Source: Shinella zoogloeoides (lineage in GTDB: Bacteria > Pseudomonadota > Alphaproteobacteria > Rhizobiales > Rhizobiaceae). From it: 64,000 bases of DNA. Each line of letters starts with the position of its first letter. Within the stretch, counting starts at the first letter, position 1. The stretch lies in the NCBI RefSeq assembly GCF_020883495.1, contig NZ_CP086610.1, positions 3,907,501 to 3,971,500 of the forward strand. The letters run 5' to 3'. Under the pieces are notes generated by a model, which saw nothing but the letters and a program-made list of their open reading frames with translations, did no database searches and was not told the origin of the DNA. This document shows, one piece after another, positions 51,994 through 62,602 of the stretch. The translations under genes and the position numbers were made by a program.

Positions 51994-53283
51994 TCAGCCC
52001 TTGCGGCTCATCGCGCAGAAGAAGAAACCGTCCGTATCCGTGGAGGCGGGCGTCAGCGTGACGGTCCTGCCGTCGCGCGAGCGGGGCTTGGGCTTGTCCG
52101 CGCCGAAGAGCCTGCTCCAGGTTTCCGCGACCGGCTGGATTTCGAAATCGGGATTGGCCTTGCAGAAGCCGTGAACCTGCTCCTCGTTCTCCTGCGGCAG
52201 GATGGAACAGGTGACATAGAGCAGGAAGCCGCCGGGCCGCACGAAGGCGCTGGCATTGGCGAGCGCTTCCTGCTGCTGGGTCAGGCGTTCCTCAAGATTC
52301 TTCTCGGTAAGGCGCCACTTGGTATCCGGCCGGCGGCGCCAGGTGCCGGTGCCGGTGCAGGGGGCGTCGACCAGCACGCGGTCGAAGCGGCCCGAAAGCG
52401 GCGAAAGGCTGGAAAGGCTTTCGTGGACCTGCACGTTGCGGGTGCCGGCGCGCTTCAGTCGCTCGATGATCGGGGCGAGGCGCTTGCGGTCCGTGTCATA
52501 GGCGTGGACCTGGCCTTTGTTGTTCATCGCCGCCGCCATGGCGAGCGTCTTGCCGCCGCCGCCGGCGCAGAAATCGAGCACCTGTTCGCCCTCCTGCGGC
52601 ACGACGAGGTCGGCGACGATCTGCGAGCCTTCGTCCTGCACCTCGAACCAGCCTTTCTGGAAGGCGAGGTCGGCGGTGACGTTCGGCAGGCGCGAGGGGC
52701 CTTCACCGGCGGGAATGCGGATGCCCTGACGCGCGATGGCGGAGGCGACGGCGGCGTTGCGCTCCAGTGCCTTCAGCACCTTGTCACGGCTTGCTTTCAG
52801 CGTGTTGGCGCGCAGGTCCAGCGTCGGCCGGTCGGCGAGCGCCTGCGCTTCTGCAAGCCATGCATCGGAAAAGTTCGTCTCGAAGGCGGGCTGGATCCAT
52901 TCGGGAATGTCGCCCTGCACATGCGGGGCGGCCTCATCGAGATTACGGGTATGGAAGGCGGCGAGCTTTTCGGCGGAAAGCGCCTGCGGGGCGAAGCGGT
53001 CGCCGTCGAATTCGGCGGTGAGGGCTTCCGGGGAAAGGCCCCACTGGCGCAGCAGCACGGCGTAACCGAGGGCGGTCGGGCTGTCGTCATCCATCAGGAA
53101 GGCGTGCGACAGCTTCATGCGCAGCGCGTCATAGACGATGTTGCCGATGGCGGCGCGGTCGCCGGAGCCGGCGAACCGATGGGACAGGCCCCAGTCCTTG
53201 AGCGCATCGGCGACGGGGCGCCGCCGCGTCTCGATATCCGTCAGAACCTCGATGGCTCCCGAGAGCCGCCCACCCAATCGCAT
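51994..53283 (-). CDS. rsmB: RsmB-type 16S rRNA (cytosine-C5) methyltransferase
   Basis: 429 residues. An N-terminal NusB/RsmB-like helical domain (about residues 1-120) is followed by the Rossmann methyltransferase: SAM motif VLDFCAGGGGKTLAMA, and the two catalytic cysteines in DAPCTGTGTWRR and YVTCSILPQE. It uses SAM to methylate a cytosine in 16S rRNA. The final GFFFCAMSRKG is the family's ending. Confidence 0.9.
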   Translation of the reverse strand: MRLGGRLSGAIEVLTDIETRRRPVADALKDWGLSHRFAGSGDRAAIGNIVYDALRMKLSHAFLMDDDSPTALGYAVLLRQWGLSPEALTAEFDGDRFAPQALSAEKLAAFHTRNLDEAAPHVQGDIPEWIQPAFETNFSDAWLAEAQALADRPTLDLRANTLKASRDKVLKALERNAAVASAIARQGIRIPAGEGPSRLPNVTADLAFQKGWFEVQDEGSQIVADLVVPQEGEQVLDFCAGGGGKTLAMAAAMNNKGQVHAYDTDRKRLAPIIERLKRAGTRNVQVHESLSSLSPLSGRFDRVLVDAPCTGTGTWRRRPDTKWRLTEKNLEERLTQQQEALANASAFVRPGGFLLYVTCSILPQENEEQVHGFCKANPDFEIQPVAETWSRLFGADKPKPRSRDGRTVTLTPASTDTDGFFFCAMSRKG

Positions 53284-53360
53284 CCGTTTTCTCCGTTTTG
53301 CGTCGTGGTAGCGGCGGAATGCGCCGAGAGCAAGCCGGCGCAGTCAGATTTGCTGGAGGC

Positions 53361-53723
53361 TCAGCCGATGACTTCGTAGCAGATCTTGGCGTGGCCGGAG
53401 CGGATCATGCCGATGTTGGAGGCGGCCGCCTTGGACAGGTCGAGCACGCGGCCGCGGACGAACGGGCCGCGATCGTTGATGCGCACCACGACGCTCTTGC
53501 CGTTGTTCGCGTTGGTGACCTTCACCTTGGTGCCGAAGCGCAGGCTGCGATGGGCAGCCGTCATGAGGTTCGGATTCATGCGTTCGCCCGAAGCGGTGCG
53601 CGAGTGCAGCGCATACCACGAGGCGCGGCCGCAGCCGGCGGCCTGAGCTTCGGAAAATGTAACGAAGGTGGAGGAAAGGGCGACGAGCGAGGCAAGCGCG
53701 AGAGTGGAGGACTTGAGCATCAT
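53361..53723 (-). CDS. RlpA-like secreted double-psi beta-barrel protein
   Basis: 120 residues with a signal peptide ([21 protein letters not shown]). The RlpA pattern is complete: [20 protein letters not shown], then [20 protein letters not shown] and [20 protein letters not shown]. It lacks a SPOR domain and is short, like the small rhizobial septal-ring-type RlpA paralogues. It probably acts on peptidoglycan. Confidence 0.9.
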   Translation of the reverse strand: MMLKSSTLALASLVALSSTFVTFSEAQAAGCGRASWYALHSRTASGERMNPNLMTAAHRSLRFGTKVKVTNANNGKSVVVRINDRGPFVRGRVLDLSKAAASNIGMIRSGHAKICYEVIG

Positions 53724-54084
53724 GTATCGGATGACCTTCCGGGAAAGTTGTGAATTTCCGCTGTGCTGGTCGCCCTATGAAGAAGCAAAGATGGCGAAAA
53801 CGTGCCTCAACCGACCGCAATTGCTGTCGGAGCGCTGCCGGATATACAGTCCATCGCCAGCGATGGATTTTTAATCTTCGTTAATGGGTCCGAAAAGAAT
53901 CTTGCGAATCAGTGACTAAACTGGATCGACTTCAAAGCTGGAATGGTCGTGCGACGTTCCTGCAAATTTTCGGAAAAAACTTTCAATATTAGCAATTTCT
54001 ACGCAGTAATTCGGCGGCAAAAATGAGGCAGATAAATTATAGGTTGCGTTAAATCGCAAAAACGGGGCCGGCCGGCCCCGCCCC
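53724..54084. other. Intergenic region between the RlpA-like gene and the SDR gene
   Basis: 361 bp, AT-rich, with no gene that I can support. It holds a strong terminator for the rightmost leftward operon (54056-54080) and presumably the rlpA-like promoter (minus strand). Nothing else stands out. Confidence 0.7.
54056..54080 (-). terminator. Rho-independent terminator after the queG operon
   Basis: A perfect 18-bp palindrome (CGGGGCCGGCCGGCCCCG, 54063-54080) is followed on the minus strand by TTTTTGCG. It lies 4 nt beyond the stop of the SDR gene. Confidence 0.8.
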
Positions 54085-54959
54085 TCAGCCTCGCCAACGG
54101 CCCGAGGAATGGAGTTCTTCAAGCGATTGGCGATAGTTCGGGAAGCGGAATGCGAAGCCCGCGGCCTTCAGTTTCGCGTTCGAGACGCGCTTGTTCTCTC
54201 CATAGAAAGACCGCGCCATGGGAGAAAGTTCCGCCGTCTCGAAAGGAATGTCGGGCGGGGTCGGCAGGTCCATCAGCCGGGCGGCTTCCGCCACCACGTC
54301 CTGCGGCGGGCCGGGTTCGTCGTCGGTGATGTTCCAGACGCCGCCAAGACCGCTTTCGGCGAGGAAGAGCGCGGAGCGGCCGATATCCTCGACGCGGATG
54401 CGGTTGAACACCTGATCCTTCTTGATGAGCCGGCGGGCGGTGCCCTCTTCCATGTTGCGCAGCGCGTTGCGGCCCGGCCCGTAGATGCCGGCAAGGCGCA
54501 GCACGGCGACGGGCAGGCCGGACGCCTTGCCGAAGCCGAGCCAATGGTCCTCCGCTTCCACCCGTTCGACGGAGCGGGTGGAAACCGGGTTCAGCACCGT
54601 CTCCTCATTCACCCAGCCGCCCTTGTGGTCGCCATAGACGCCGACCGTGGAGAGATAGCCGGCCCATTCGAGCTTCGGCATCAAGACGGAGAGAGCGGCC
54701 ATGCCGGGCCGGAACAGCGGGTCGCCGTCCCTGCCGGGGGCGATGGACTGCACGATATGGGTGGCACGCGCCATGGCGGCGGCAAGGGCTTCGGAGATGG
54801 CGCCGCCATCATAGATGATGGGTTCGATACCGCGTTCGCGCAGGCTCGCTGCCTTTTCCTCCGACCGCGTCGTGCCGGAAACCGTGAAGCCGGCCTCCCG
54901 GAAGACATCGCCGATGGCCTTGCCGGAAAAGCCGGCGCCGAGGATCAGGAGGTGCTTGC

Positions 54960-54963
<4 letters not shown>
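54085..54963 (-). CDS. NAD(P)-binding SDR/epimerase-like protein
   Basis: 292 residues. Extended-SDR-like fold with the nucleotide motif [16 protein letters not shown] (about residues 5-20), [18 protein letters not shown] (Tyr in the expected region) and [14 protein letters not shown]. Rhizobial genomes carry this gene beside queG. The substrate is unknown; it is often labelled YeeZ-like. The start overlaps the queG stop by 4 nt. Confidence 0.85.
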
Positions 54964-56102
<1,139 letters not shown>

Positions 56103-56112
56103 GGTCCCGTCC

Positions 56113-56805
56113 TCAGAAATCGAGGTCCGCGTAGTGCGAGACCGGCGTGACGCCGCGCACGCGCTCGGCCAGCAGCGGACGGAAGGAGGGGCGCGATTTC
56201 AGCCGCTGATACCATTCCTTGGCCTGCGGGGCCTCCGCCCAGTTGATCTCGCCCATATAGTCGAGGACCGAAAGACAGGCCGCGGCGGCAAGGTCGGCAT
56301 AGCTCAGCCGGTCGCCGGCAAGATAGGTGCGCGAGCCGGCAAGCCAGGAGAGATACTTCATGTGTTGACGGATATTGGCGCGCGAATTGCGCAGGATCTT
56401 GCTGTCTGGCGGGCCGCCGCCCTGATCCGAGGTCATCTGAAGCTTGAAGATGCGCTCGCGCACCAGCGGGCGCGTCACGTCCTGCTCCATCTTCTGCAGG
56501 AACCATTCCGTCAGGCGGCGGATTTCCGCGCGCTGGAACGGGTCTTCGGCCAGCAGTCGCCGGTCGCGCTTCAAGACGCCATGGGTCTCGTCGAGATATT
56601 CGGAGATGATGCTCGCGCCGCACAGCGCCCGCATGCTGTCATCGACATAGACGGGCAGCGTGCCGGCCGGGTTGAGCGCCAGGAAGTCGCGGCGGTTCTC
56701 CCAGGGCTGTTCTTCGGCAAGCTCCGTCTGGAACCCGTATTCGGCCAGAATCAGCCGGACGAAGCGGGAGGCGGCGGACATCGGGTGATGATAGAGTGTG
56801 GGCAT
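56113..56805 (-). CDS. Glutathione S-transferase family protein, FzlA-like
   Basis: 230 residues. N-terminal thioredoxin-like domain ([22 protein letters not shown], then [15 protein letters not shown]) and C-terminal helical GST domain ([20 protein letters not shown]). The sequence resembles FzlA, the FtsZ-binding GST homologue of alphaproteobacteria, in the opening and in the final HYADLDF region. If so it acts in division, not detoxification. Operon with queG. Confidence 0.8.
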   Translation of the reverse strand: MPTLYHHPMSAASRFVRLILAEYGFQTELAEEQPWENRRDFLALNPAGTLPVYVDDSMRALCGASIISEYLDETHGVLKRDRRLLAEDPFQRAEIRRLTEWFLQKMEQDVTRPLVRERIFKLQMTSDQGGGPPDSKILRNSRANIRQHMKYLSWLAGSRTYLAGDRLSYADLAAAACLSVLDYMGEINWAEAPQAKEWYQRLKSRPSFRPLLAERVRGVTPVSHYADLDF

Positions 56806-56996
56806 GAACGCTGCTTTTCGACTGACAGGCGGAAAGGGATTGCCGGGCCGGCCGCCTCATGCGGAACTGATTTGGCCAAGGCTGATTTGACGAACCTATA
56901 GAAATTTGGTGGTACAAACACAAGCGAATCGGGCTTTTTGCCGTATGCCCGCATTCGCGATGTGCCTTTCCTTCTCTTTTCCCCCAGGAACCCTCC

Positions 56997-57803
56997 ATGG
57001 CAGACCAGTCCATCGTCAGCGCCCTCATCCTCGGTCTAATCGAGGGCCTGACCGAATTCATCCCGGTATCCTCCACCGGCCATATCCTGCTTGCCGGGCA
57101 TTTCCTCGGCTTCAAATCGCCGGGCAATACCTTCGCGGTCCTGATCCAGCTCGGCGCGATCCTCGCGATCCTGTCGGTCTATGCCGCAAAGCTGCTGCGT
57201 ATCGCCTTCGCGCTGCCCTCCAGCCCGGAGGCGCGCCGCTTCGTGATCAGCGTTCTCATCGCCTTCCTGCCGGCGGCCGTCATCGGCGCGCTGGCGCATG
57301 ATTTCATCAAGACCGTGCTCTTCGAGACGCCGATGCTGATCTGCATCGTGCTGATCGTCGGCGGCGTCATCCTCTATGTCATCGACCGCCTGCCGCTTCA
57401 GCCGCGTTATACGGATGCGATGAAATACCCGCCGTCGCTCGCCTTCAAGATCGGCCTTTGCCAGTGCCTCGCCATGATTCCCGGCACCTCGCGCTCGGGT
57501 GCGACGATTGCCGGCGCGCTGCTGATGGGCACGGACAAGCGTTCGGCGGCGGAATTCTCGTTCTTCCTGGCGATGCCCACCATGGTCGGCGCCTTCGCGC
57601 TCGATCTCTACAAGAACCGCGATGCGCTTTCGTCGGACGACCTTCTGGTCATCGGTGTCGGCTTCATCGCCGCCTTCATCGCGGGTCTCTTCGTCGTGCG
57701 TTCGCTGCTCGACTTCGTGTCGCGTCGTGGTTTTACGCTCTTCGCCATCTGGCGAATCGTCGTCGGCACGCTGGGCCTGATCGCCCTTCTGATCTGGGGT
57801 TGA
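56997..57803 (+). CDS. uppP: Undecaprenyl-diphosphatase
   Basis: 268 residues, about eight membrane helices. Catalytic motifs of the UppP/BacA family: [14 protein letters not shown] (about residues 18-31) and [15 protein letters not shown] (about residues 162-176). It recycles undecaprenyl pyrophosphate, the lipid carrier for peptidoglycan; extra copies give bacitracin resistance. Divergent from the GST-like gene across 191 bp. Confidence 0.95.
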   Translation: MADQSIVSALILGLIEGLTEFIPVSSTGHILLAGHFLGFKSPGNTFAVLIQLGAILAILSVYAAKLLRIAFALPSSPEARRFVISVLIAFLPAAVIGALAHDFIKTVLFETPMLICIVLIVGGVILYVIDRLPLQPRYTDAMKYPPSLAFKIGLCQCLAMIPGTSRSGATIAGALLMGTDKRSAAEFSFFLAMPTMVGAFALDLYKNRDALSSDDLLVIGVGFIAAFIAGLFVVRSLLDFVSRRGFTLFAIWRIVVGTLGLIALLIWG

Positions 57804-57805
57804 AA

Positions 57806-57823
57806 GGCCGGCTGCGGCCGGCC
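57806..57823. terminator. Hairpin between uppP and the convergent small gene
   Basis: GGCCGGC (57806-57812) and GCCGGCC (57817-57823) form a 7-bp GC stem with a 4-nt loop, 3 nt after the uppP stop. There is no T-run, so it could be a weak or bidirectional terminator. Confidence 0.4.
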
Positions 57824-57842
57824 CGTCAGGGTCGGCCGGGGC

Positions 57843-57992
57843 TTACTCGACCGATGCGGTCGTGCAGGGATCGACGCCGTAAGCCGGCGAGCAGCCGTGC
57901 TTGCTGGCGGAGACCGTCGAGGGGGCGGCAAAGGATCCGATCACGATGATCAGAGCCGAAAATCCGAAGAAGATTGCAATTGCCTTGCCCAT
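57843..57992 (-). CDS. Short secreted or membrane-anchored peptide, unknown
   Basis: 49 residues from ATG 57992: MGKAIAIFFGFSALIIVIGS, a hydrophobic segment, then a tail with two cysteines (HGCSPAYGVDPCTTASVE). The frame extends upstream to 58088, but this ATG gives a clean export signal. The tail cysteines suggest a disulphide. No family recognised; small genes of this kind are common in rhizobia. Confidence 0.55.
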   Translation of the reverse strand: MGKAIAIFFGFSALIIVIGSFAAPSTVSASKHGCSPAYGVDPCTTASVE

Positions 57993-58180
57993 TTGCGCCG
58001 AAAGCCTCTCAAAGTGCTGAAATGCGCCGCTTCTGTCTCTTGTGCATGACGCGGCGCGGGCGGTGTTTATTCTCTGACCCGGTGACAATCAATATCGTGA
58101 CATGCTGAATCGCGCGTAAATGCCGCAACGCTTTTTTTAAGCGCTGCATAAGTGCAACAGCGTAGCCAAAGCGCTTTTGG

Positions 58181-58225
58181 AAAAACGAACCGGCCGCCGC
58201 GGGATTGCCCCAGCGACGGCCGGTT
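58181..58225 (-). terminator. Rho-independent terminator after the NDUFA9-like gene
   Basis: AACCGGCCG (58188-58196) pairs with CGGCCGGTT (58217-58225), with a 20-nt loop, and minus-strand TTTTT follows (58181-58185). It lies 18 nt beyond the stop of the leftward gene. Confidence 0.7.
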
Positions 58226-58243
58226 TCGATGCCGTGAAAAAGA

Positions 58244-59224
58244 TCAGGCCGTGCGGTCGATCTTGGTGAACTGGCCCTGCGGGCGGTAGCGCACGAGATA
58301 GCTCGGCAGGATCGCCTCGACGAGGACCGGTTCGATGCCGAGACCCTCCAGCGTGCGGCCTTCCTTGCGGGCGTCTTCGGAGACAACGTTGTCCGAGCGC
58401 AGCAGCTTGACCTGGTCGGAGGTCAGCGGCGGCTTGACGAAGGGGATGAGCGAGGCGACGGAACCCATCAGCGAGGCGATGCCGAAGGGCAGCGAGACGA
58501 GCGGGTTCTTGCGGTCGACGACGCGCAGCATGGTCTCCAGACACTGGCGGAAGGTCAGCACTTCCGGGCCGCCGAGTTCGTAGACGCGGCCGCGCTCCAG
58601 CGCGCCGTCCACCGAACGGGCGACGGCTTCGGCGACGTCGTTGACATAGACCGGCTGGAACTTCGTGTGGCCGCCGCCGATCAGCGGCAGGACCGGCGCA
58701 TAGCGGGCCATGGTGGCGAACTTGTTGAAGAAACCGTCTTCCGGGCCGAAGACGATGGACGGGCGCAGGATGACGGCGTCCGGCACCGCGCGCAGCACGG
58801 CGGCTTCGCCGCGCGCCTTGGTGCGGGCATAGGCCGAGGCGGAATTCTCATCCGCGCCGATGGCCGAGATGTGGGTCAGCGGTGCGCCGATGGCACGGGC
58901 GGCTTCGGCAACGGCGCGGGCGCCGAAATCCTGTACGGCGTCGAAGGTGTTGCGACCGGTCTCGAAGAGGATGCCGACGCAGTTGATGACATGGTCGGAG
59001 CCTTCGACAGCGCGATCGACCGACTGGCGGTAGCGCAGGTTCGCCTGGACGAAGGAAATCTGGCCGACGCCGCCGATCGGCTGCAGGAAGCCGGCGAGAT
59101 CCGGGCGGCGAACGGCGACGCGGATGCGGTAGCCGCGGCGCGCCAGGGCACGCACCACATGACGCCCGACGAAGCCCGAACCACCGAAGACGGTGACGAG
59201 CGGCGGAAGGTTGGACAAGGTCAT
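58244..59224 (-). CDS. Complex I NDUFA9-like NAD(P)-binding protein
   Basis: 326 residues from ATG 59224 (an upstream frame to 59278 exists). Atypical SDR with GGSGFVGRHVVRALARRG, then INCVGILFETGRNTFDAVQD and ISAIGADENSASAYARTKA. This is the alphaproteobacterial family related to mitochondrial NDUFA9; in bacteria it is not a proven complex I subunit. Its neighbour DUF1330 lies 119 bp upstream. Confidence 0.85.
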   Translation of the reverse strand: MTLSNLPPLVTVFGGSGFVGRHVVRALARRGYRIRVAVRRPDLAGFLQPIGGVGQISFVQANLRYRQSVDRAVEGSDHVINCVGILFETGRNTFDAVQDFGARAVAEAARAIGAPLTHISAIGADENSASAYARTKARGEAAVLRAVPDAVILRPSIVFGPEDGFFNKFATMARYAPVLPLIGGGHTKFQPVYVNDVAEAVARSVDGALERGRVYELGGPEVLTFRQCLETMLRVVDRKNPLVSLPFGIASLMGSVASLIPFVKPPLTSDQVKLLRSDNVVSEDARKEGRTLEGLGIEPVLVEAILPSYLVRYRPQGQFTKIDRTA

Positions 59225-59343
59225 GAGGCTGCTCCTGAAGACTAGGATAGGTAGGTGTGGCCTACATAGCCCAAACAACCGGCAAGGTGAAGCGCGGCGA
59301 AGCGTCTCTCATGCCGCTTTTGCAAGGGCTTGCGGCTTTGCGG

Positions 59344-59631
59344 TCAAAGGCCTTCGACGACCACCATTTCGGCGTCCGCCACCTCATGGCGAATGGCGGC
59401 GGCGATCTGGTATTCCGGCGAGTTGTAACAGTCGACGGCGGCCTGGAGCGAGGGGAACTCGATGATCACGTTGCGGGCGCGCACGCGCCCCTCGAGCTGC
59501 GCGAAGGCCCCGCCGCGGGCGATGAAATTCGCGCCGTATTTCTCGAAGGCCGGCTTGGCGGCGGCGACGTAATCCTTGTAGCGCTCGGGGTCGCGCACAT
59601 CGACCTGTGCAATCCAGTAGCCCTTGGGCAT
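59344..59631 (-). CDS. DUF1330 family protein
   Basis: 95 residues with the DUF1330 dimeric alpha-beta-barrel pattern: KGYWIAQVDVRDPERYKDY, then YGANFIARGGAFAQLEG and IIEFPSLQAAVDCYNSPEYQ. The fold is ferredoxin-like; function unknown. The pyrF gene lies 14 bp upstream, and the two are likely cotranscribed. Confidence 0.9.
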   Translation of the reverse strand: MPKGYWIAQVDVRDPERYKDYVAAAKPAFEKYGANFIARGGAFAQLEGRVRARNVIIEFPSLQAAVDCYNSPEYQIAAAIRHEVADAEMVVVEGL

Positions 59632-59645
59632 GTCTTTCTCCCTCT

Positions 59646-60344
59646 TTAAGCTGTGAGCGCGCCGTCCATCTCGGAAAGGATCGCCCTGGCGGCGGCGAGC
59701 GGATCGGCGGCCTTGACGATGGGGCGGGCAACGACGAGGTGGCTGGAGCCAGCCTTCAGCGCATCGGCCGGCGTCATCACGCGCTTCTGGTCGCCCGCAT
59801 CCGAGCCGACCGGGCGGATGCCGGGCGTGACGATGGCCATGTCGGGGCCGAGAATCTTGCGCACGGCGCTCGCCTCTTCCGCCGAGCAGACGACGCCGCC
59901 CATGCCGGCGATGCGGGCCTGTTCGGCGCGGCGCAGCACCAGCGTATGCGGGTCGTATTCATAACCGGCGTCGATGACGTCCTTGGCGTCCATGGAGGTC
60001 AGCACCGTGACGCCGAGAAGGCAGAGGTCCGAGCCCTTGGCGGCGGAGACGGCGGCGGCCATCGCCTTCGGATAGGCGTGCAGCGTCAGCATGGACATGC
60101 CCATCTTGACGATGTTCTCGACGCCCTTGGCCACCGTGTTGTCGATGTCCAGCAGCTTCATGTCGAGGAAGACCTTCTTGCCGTCCTTGGCAAGGTCGCG
60201 GGCAAATTCCAGCCCGCCGGCAAAGACGAGCTGGTAGCCGATCTTGTAGAAGAGCGCGGTGCTGCCGAGCGTCCGGACCACCTTTTCCGCCTCCGCGATG
60301 GTCGGTACATCGAGGCCAACGATCAGGCGGTCGCGCGCGGACAT
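59646..60344 (-). CDS. pyrF: Orotidine-5'-phosphate decarboxylase
   Basis: 232 residues from ATG 60344, where the conserved opening [20 protein letters not shown] begins; longer frames upstream lack homology. The catalytic DxKxxD motif is in [16 protein letters not shown], and [15 protein letters not shown] forms the phosphate-binding loop. It decarboxylates OMP to UMP in pyrimidine synthesis. Leftward with pmtA and DUF1330. Confidence 0.95.
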   Translation of the reverse strand: MSARDRLIVGLDVPTIAEAEKVVRTLGSTALFYKIGYQLVFAGGLEFARDLAKDGKKVFLDMKLLDIDNTVAKGVENIVKMGMSMLTLHAYPKAMAAAVSAAKGSDLCLLGVTVLTSMDAKDVIDAGYEYDPHTLVLRRAEQARIAGMGGVVCSAEEASAVRKILGPDMAIVTPGIRPVGSDAGDQKRVMTPADALKAGSSHLVVARPIVKAADPLAAARAILSEMDGALTA

Positions 60345-60432
60345 GGTCACATCCCTTTCCAAGATTTCCTTGCCGTCCAGTCGCATGAGACGCGACGGTC
60401 CGCAAGACGGAAAGCGAAAAGATCGCCGCCGC

Positions 60433-61035
60433 TCAATGCGTGCGGCGGTAGGTCCAGAGCTGGGCCGGCGGGATGTTGCGCACGATGAAATCGAGATGGC
60501 TGATCTGGTAGCGATCCGGCATGGCGACGACGGGGGAGAGCGGGCCATAGGAGATCTGCACGACCGGGCGGCCGACGGGGATGCGGGAAAGCAAGTCCTC
60601 GATCAGCGAGACGCGCTGGTGCATGGGGAAGTTCAGCAGCGGCACGGCGGAGATGACGCTGTCGAAGGTGGCGCCGCTGAGGTCGCCCAGCGTCTTGTCG
60701 AGGTTGAAGGCGTCGCCGTTGATGAAGTTGACGCCGTGGAAGCGCTCGACGAGGTGATTGTAGAAATCCGTCGAAAATTCCACCGAGGTCAGCTTTTCAG
60801 GCGCAAGGCCGGTCTGAAGGATCGCCTTGGTGATGACGCCGGTGCCCGGGCCAAGCTCGAGGACGGGCAGGCCGGAGGCCGGGTTGACGACGCTCGCCAT
60901 GCGGCGCGCGGTGACGGAGGAGGTGGGGATGATGGAGCCGACGGCCCGCGTGTTGCTCATCCAGCCCTTGAAGAAGCGGATCTCGTCGTCGAACTTCTTG
61001 CCCAGCCGTTCCTTCACCTTCACACGCAACGTCAT
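60433..61035 (-). CDS. pmtA: Phosphatidylethanolamine N-methyltransferase (Sinorhizobium type)
   Basis: 200 residues from ATG 61035 (an ATG five codons upstream is possible). SAM-binding motif [20 protein letters not shown] (about residues 57-76), followed by [16 protein letters not shown] and [10 protein letters not shown]. This small soluble type makes phosphatidylcholine from PE in rhizobia. Opening [20 protein letters not shown] is typical. It follows dnaN on the same strand after 217 bp. Confidence 0.9.
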   Translation of the reverse strand: MTLRVKVKERLGKKFDDEIRFFKGWMSNTRAVGSIIPTSSVTARRMASVVNPASGLPVLELGPGTGVITKAILQTGLAPEKLTSVEFSTDFYNHLVERFHGVNFINGDAFNLDKTLGDLSGATFDSVISAVPLLNFPMHQRVSLIEDLLSRIPVGRPVVQISYGPLSPVVAMPDRYQISHLDFIVRNIPPAQLWTYRRTH

Positions 61036-61190
61036 GCCATCCCCCTTCATGGTCGCTTCCTCGGCCGGCGACGGGTGTCATGCCCGTCCGCGTTGTTCGG
61101 CGCTTGCGAATATGTGACGCGGTTTGCGTCAAAAACAAGTCTGATTGCGTCGCCGCCGGCAAGTTTCTCGCGCGCGGCATCGCTTCCTGC

Positions 61191-61220
61191 AAAAGAACCC
61201 GCCGGGCGGCCGGCGGGTTC
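61191..61220 (-). terminator. Rho-independent terminator after dnaN
   Basis: GAACCCGCCGG (61195-61205) and CCGGCGGGTTC (61210-61220) form a perfect 11-bp stem with a 4-nt loop; minus-strand TTTT follows (61191-61194). A strong terminator that separates dnaN from pmtA. Confidence 0.85.
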
Positions 61221-61252
61221 CTCAAGGGTTTCCCGATGCCGCGGAGGCGCGT

Positions 61253-62371
61253 TTACACGCGCATCGGCATGAGCACGTAGAGCGCATCGTCGCCGGCAAG
61301 GTCGCGCACCAGCGTCGGCGAGCCCGGATCGGCCAGCATGAAGACGGCTTCCGTGCCGGAAAGCTGCGCGGTGATGTCGAGCAGGTATTTCGCGTTGAAG
61401 CCGATTTCGAGCGGGTCGTTCTCGTAGCCGACCGCCAGCTCTTCCGTCGCGCTGCCCGAATCCGGGTTGTTGACGGTGAGCGTCAACTGGCCCTCGGTCA
61501 GCGCCAGCTTCACGGCACGGCCGCGCTCGGAGGAAATGGTGGAAACGCGGTCGACGGCCTGGGCGAAGGACTGGCAGTCGATCTTCAGTTCCTTGTCGTT
61601 GCCCGCCGGGATCACGCGCTGGTAATCGGGGAAGGTGCCGTCGATCAGCTTGGAGGTCAGCACGATGGAGCCGATGGTGAAGCGGATCTTGGCGTCCGAC
61701 ACTTCGACGGTGACGACGAGATCCGGATTGTCCACCAGCTTCTGCAATTCGCCGACCGTCTTGCGCGGGATGATAATGCCCGGCATGCCTTCCGAGCCCG
61801 ACGGGGCCTCGACGTCGGCGCGGGCGAGGCGGTGACCGTCGGTCGCGACGGCGCGCAGCTTCAGGGCGCCCTTGCTCTCGATCGTGTGGATGAAGATGCC
61901 GTTGAGGTAGTAGCGGGTCTCCTCGGTCGAGATCGCGAACTGGGTGCGATCGATCAGCATCTTGAGGTCCGTCGCCTTGAGGCGGAACGTGTGCGAGAAG
62001 CTGCCGGCGGTGAGGTCCGGGAAGTCGGATTGCGGCAGGCATTGCAGCGAGAATTTCGAGCGGCCCGAGGCAACCGTCATCGACGCGCCGTCGGCGCTCG
62101 TCGCCAGCAGCACTTCCGAACCGTCGGAGAGCTTGCGCACGATGTCGTAGAGGAGATGGGCGGGAACGGTCGTCGCGCCGGCCTGCTCGACCTGCGCGGG
62201 CGTCGCCTCGGTGATTTCGAGGTCGAGGTCGGTCGCCTTCATGTCGAGGCTCGCGCCATCGGCCCGCAGCAGCACGTTCGAGAGGATCGGGATCGTGTTG
62301 CGCCGTTCGACCACGCGATGGACGTGGTTCAGCGACTTCAGAAGATTGGACCGCTCGAGAGTAATGCGCAT
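61253..62371 (-). CDS. dnaN: DNA polymerase III subunit beta (sliding clamp)
   Basis: 372 residues, the normal length. Three clamp domains with conserved RITLERSNLLKSLNHVHRVV, TLPILSNV-type RNTIPILSNVLLRADGAS, and a C-terminal PMRV end. The ring holds the replicative polymerase on DNA. Divergent from rsmI across 231 bp. Confidence 0.97.
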   Translation of the reverse strand: MRITLERSNLLKSLNHVHRVVERRNTIPILSNVLLRADGASLDMKATDLDLEITEATPAQVEQAGATTVPAHLLYDIVRKLSDGSEVLLATSADGASMTVASGRSKFSLQCLPQSDFPDLTAGSFSHTFRLKATDLKMLIDRTQFAISTEETRYYLNGIFIHTIESKGALKLRAVATDGHRLARADVEAPSGSEGMPGIIIPRKTVGELQKLVDNPDLVVTVEVSDAKIRFTIGSIVLTSKLIDGTFPDYQRVIPAGNDKELKIDCQSFAQAVDRVSTISSERGRAVKLALTEGQLTLTVNNPDSGSATEELAVGYENDPLEIGFNAKYLLDITAQLSGTEAVFMLADPGSPTLVRDLAGDDALYVLMPMRV

Positions 62372-62602
62372 GGAACTTACCGCTTTCGACCGCTAGCACG
62401 CCGGAAGCCGGCGCGGCATTGCCTTGAAGGTCCGGCAGGCGCCGGAAGATGTGGACGGGCAAAATGGCAGAAGTTCCAGCAGGATTGCAAGTGCTAACGG
62501 CGCGGGATGCACGATAGTCGGCCGCCGGACCTTGCGAGGCCATCCGCGCTCGCCCATAAGGAGGGAAAAGTGCGGCCATTCGTGGCCGGAAAGGGACTGA
62601 CG

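Noticed and set aside
54005..54090. Possible CRISPR-like or small RNA structure near the GC palindrome
   Set aside because: Only one palindrome is present, with a T-run on the minus strand directly after a stop codon; it is a terminator.
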